Assembly: GCA_937990205.1 (NCBI GenBank)
Contig: CALKRO010000063.1
Location: 1 to 5,085 of the forward strand
Length of the DNA: 5,085 nt
Source of the DNA: an uncultured Candidatus Saccharibacteria bacterium
GTDB lineage: Bacteria > Patescibacteriota > Saccharimonadia > Saccharimonadales > Saccharimonadaceae
Direction: 5' to 3'
Shown here: piece by piece, positions 3,412 through 5,085 of the stretch
How the letters are laid out: each line of letters opens with the position of its first letter
Position numbering within the stretch: position 1 is the first letter of the stretch
Position numbers and translations under genes: made by a program
Notes under the pieces: model-generated
Databases searched by the model: none
The model's input: only the letters and a program-made list of their open reading frames with translations
Told to the model about the DNA's origin: nothing

Positions 3412-4953
3412 CTAGTTACTTTTTTCTTTGGAAATGTATTTCCTCATAAGATCAATTGACTCACGGAGCTCTTGATTAGTGTAATGCTCATTATATTCAT
3501 TGTCTGAATGATGAATCTGATGCCTGATGTATTTTGAGAGTCCGATTTTCCTTACTGGCATTGGCTCTCCGGTATATTTGTTTTTTTCAATATAATCTTT
3601 CTGTCTAATAGTATTTAGGTATCCGCCTATAAGTTCTTTTGATTCTAAATGTGAATATAATTCATCATGATAAGCGGACGTGGGGTTATCGAAAGCAATA
3701 TAGTCTATCTCATTTAATGATTTGTAGCATAGTTGATCTGGCTCAATTGAGGTGATTTTTTTCTTTTTATCACCAGAAAGCATGATTATATTCTCAAAAT
3801 CTAGTTGCATCAATATATCGCCACTATGCGTAGTTAGTATTACTTGCTTATTTCTATCTTTCGAAATCTCTTTAAATGCCGTTATTAGTATTCTTTGATT
3901 ATCAGAATGCTGCGATGTTTCTGGTTCTTCAAATCCATAAATTATGTCATTATTATCGCCTCTATCGCTATTCTTTCTATCGGCCTCAGCCATAAAGAAG
4001 CTCAGCAGAATTAATCTACGTACTCCGCTCCCTCGTTTATTGATTGGTATTTCGTCTCCAGTAATGGAAACACTCTTAAATACTTCCGCCCATTTCAGAT
4101 CAGTTGATTCTGGTATCTCAGGCTTTAATATATTTGCAATAGCCGGATCTATCCTTTTTAGCTTATTGACGGTTGCATCAGCTACTTTTTTAAGTTCCGT
4201 ACGAACTTTTTCTGAAATATCTTCTAACTCTTTTTGCAGCTCTTCATTCCTTAGAATACGTTTAGTAGCTTCTTTTAGAGGATCTTGTACCTCGGCGTCG
4301 CCATCCTTATTTTGTCGGTCGGATTGAAATAGTACAAAAGTTGGGAGAATCTTATATATTCCACTCCAAATCTTCTTAGCATCTTCCTTATCTACTGGCA
4401 TATCGCAAGTCTTTAGTTTTAGGTCTTTTGAAAAATAGTTCCAAATAGATTTTCTGATAATATTACTTGTGGCTTTATTATCACACTCTATATTAAAGTT
4501 TTGCAATATTTTTCTAAGATCAGTAATTTTATTAGTTAACAGATTAGAGCAGTTTTCATTGCTTGGATGTTCTGCGACTATATATGTGGCTTTTAATTTT
4601 CCATTTTCAGAATAGGTCTTTTTTATTTCCAGTCTTTTATTGATATTTAGTAAATACTCAGATTCCAATGTAGTACATGCGTCAGAGTCAATCACTATTT
4701 CTTTTGGCAAATCCGAGAACTCAACCGAAATACTAAAAGTATCTTCACCGCCGATTCGGGCATCAAAATTTAAGTCTTCATTGTCCGGTTTTATACACCC
4801 TTTTCCATCGTTAAAGAAAATATCTAGCGCCTCAAGAATTGTTGACTTTCCGATATCATTTTTACCAACAATAACAGTCAAATCATTAAAGTCTATTTGA
4901 GTCTCTTCATGGTAACCCCTAAAATTTTTTAGCTTAGCTGAGTATATGCGCAT
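3412..4953 (-). CDS. OLD/RecF-like ABC ATPase with C-terminal Rx4H motif, probable defence ATPase
   Basis: The 513-aa protein has all ABC-type ATPase elements: an N-terminal strand MRIYSAKLKNFRGY, Walker A GKNDIGKST (30-38), an insert with a helical, partly coiled-coil region (225-268), a signature-like RGSGVRRL (307-314), Walker B IIYGFEEPE (337-345) with the catalytic Glu pair, and the H-loop LTTHS (373-377). This places it with the AAA_15/AAA_21 ATPases of OLD, Septu PtuA and related phage-defence systems. OLD nucleases have a TOPRIM domain after the ATPase; here only about 135 helical residues remain and no TOPRIM motif is visible. They contain IRHQIHH (476-482), an Rx4H arrangement like that of HEPN RNases, and a helix with YTNQELRESIDLMRKYI (491-507). 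AAGG lies seven bases before the ATG, and an extended -10 with a dyad lies upstream. Cytoplasmic; substrate unknown. Confidence 0.85.
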   Translation of the reverse strand: MRIYSAKLKNFRGYHEETQIDFNDLTVIVGKNDIGKSTILEALDIFFNDGKGCIKPDNEDLNFDARIGGEDTFSISVEFSDLPKEIVIDSDACTTLESEYLLNINKRLEIKKTYSENGKLKATYIVAEHPSNENCSNLLTNKITDLRKILQNFNIECDNKATSNIIRKSIWNYFSKDLKLKTCDMPVDKEDAKKIWSGIYKILPTFVLFQSDRQNKDGDAEVQDPLKEATKRILRNEELQKELEDISEKVRTELKKVADATVNKLKRIDPAIANILKPEIPESTDLKWAEVFKSVSITGDEIPINKRGSGVRRLILLSFFMAEADRKNSDRGDNNDIIYGFEEPETSQHSDNQRILITAFKEISKDRNKQVILTTHSGDILMQLDFENIIMLSGDKKKKITSIEPDQLCYKSLNEIDYIAFDNPTSAYHDELYSHLESKELIGGYLNTIRQKDYIEKNKYTGEPMPVRKIGLSKYIRHQIHHSDNEYNEHYTNQELRESIDLMRKYISKEKSN

Positions 4954-5006
4954 AAATTTTCCTTAAGTGGCGTTAAAAGGATATTATTAATAGTCCTGCA
5001 TGTAAA

Positions 5007-5044
5007 ATAGCTTAGTACGGTTGCAGTATGTACGCCTTAGCTAT
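5007..5044. repeat. Dyad in the leader of the ATPase gene
   Basis: ATAGCT (5007-5012) pairs with AGCTAT (5039-5044); after a T-T mismatch AG pairs with CT. The dyad starts one base inside the -10 box side and covers the predicted transcription start, so it could be a repressor site or a 5'-UTR hairpin. Imperfect, so moderate support only. Confidence 0.4.
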
Positions 5045-5053
5045 ATTATACCA
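5045..5053 (-). promoter_or_regulatory. Extended -10 promoter of the ATPase operon
   Basis: The minus strand reads TGGTATAAT, a perfect -10 hexamer (5045-5050) with the TGn extension. No -35 match is seen. Transcription would begin near 5038, giving a leader of about 85 bases before the ATG at 4953. Confidence 0.6.
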
Positions 5054-5085
5054 TCGGCAGTATTTTTATTACTTCATAAAATGAT

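Noticed and set aside
1..5085. CRISPR array or long tandem repeats
   Set aside because: Repeats present are short direct pairs and hairpins; no regularly spaced repeat-spacer pattern was seen.

Overview
The window looks like a piece of a fairly AT-rich bacterial chromosome with accessory genes. It holds two tRNA genes with encoded CCA ends, Shine-Dalgarno sites of the GGAGG type, several intrinsic terminators and short operons, almost all on the minus strand. TGA is used as a stop: the 271-residue gene ends in TGA directly before a terminator, which argues against codes that reassign TGA. Short operons, family content and base composition would fit a small-genome host such as a Patescibacteria/Saccharibacteria-like lineage, but nothing here proves the taxon.

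Left part (1-875): a minus-strand operon starts from an extended -10 promoter placed so that the first gene may be leaderless. Gene one is an intact VbhA-like antitoxin (55 aa). Gene two keeps only the N-terminal strip of the VbhT/Fic toxin family and lacks the catalytic domain. Gene three, overlapping by TAATG, is a very acidic 115-aa protein with four pentapeptide-like repeats and five cysteines. A 14-bp perfect hairpin ends the operon. So the antitoxin has outlived its toxin, and an unrelated acidic gene sits where the toxin body would be.

Middle (876-2440): a tRNA-Arg(UCG) on the minus strand, with two large hairpins in its 5' flank bracketed by an 11-nt direct repeat; an unrecognised, probably all-helical 271-aa protein with its own strong RBS, promoter and terminator; a stretch able to form competing hairpins; and tRNA-Lys(CUU) on the plus strand with a good promoter and terminator.

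Right part (2441-5085): by eye more AT-rich, beginning directly after tRNA-Lys and so possibly an island inserted there. Read on the minus strand it has an extended -10 promoter with a dyad, a 513-aa ABC/OLD-like ATPase with a C-terminal Rx4H motif instead of a visible TOPRIM domain, a chain of tiny ORFs opened by a perfect AGGAGGT ribosome site, a DpnD/PcfM-like 65-aa protein, a decayed coding stretch with a frameshift and several stops, and a 41-codon ORF with a GGAGG site. The ATPase plus DpnD/PcfM-like protein is the best candidate for an uncharacterised defence-type module. Function is inferred from motifs and context only.
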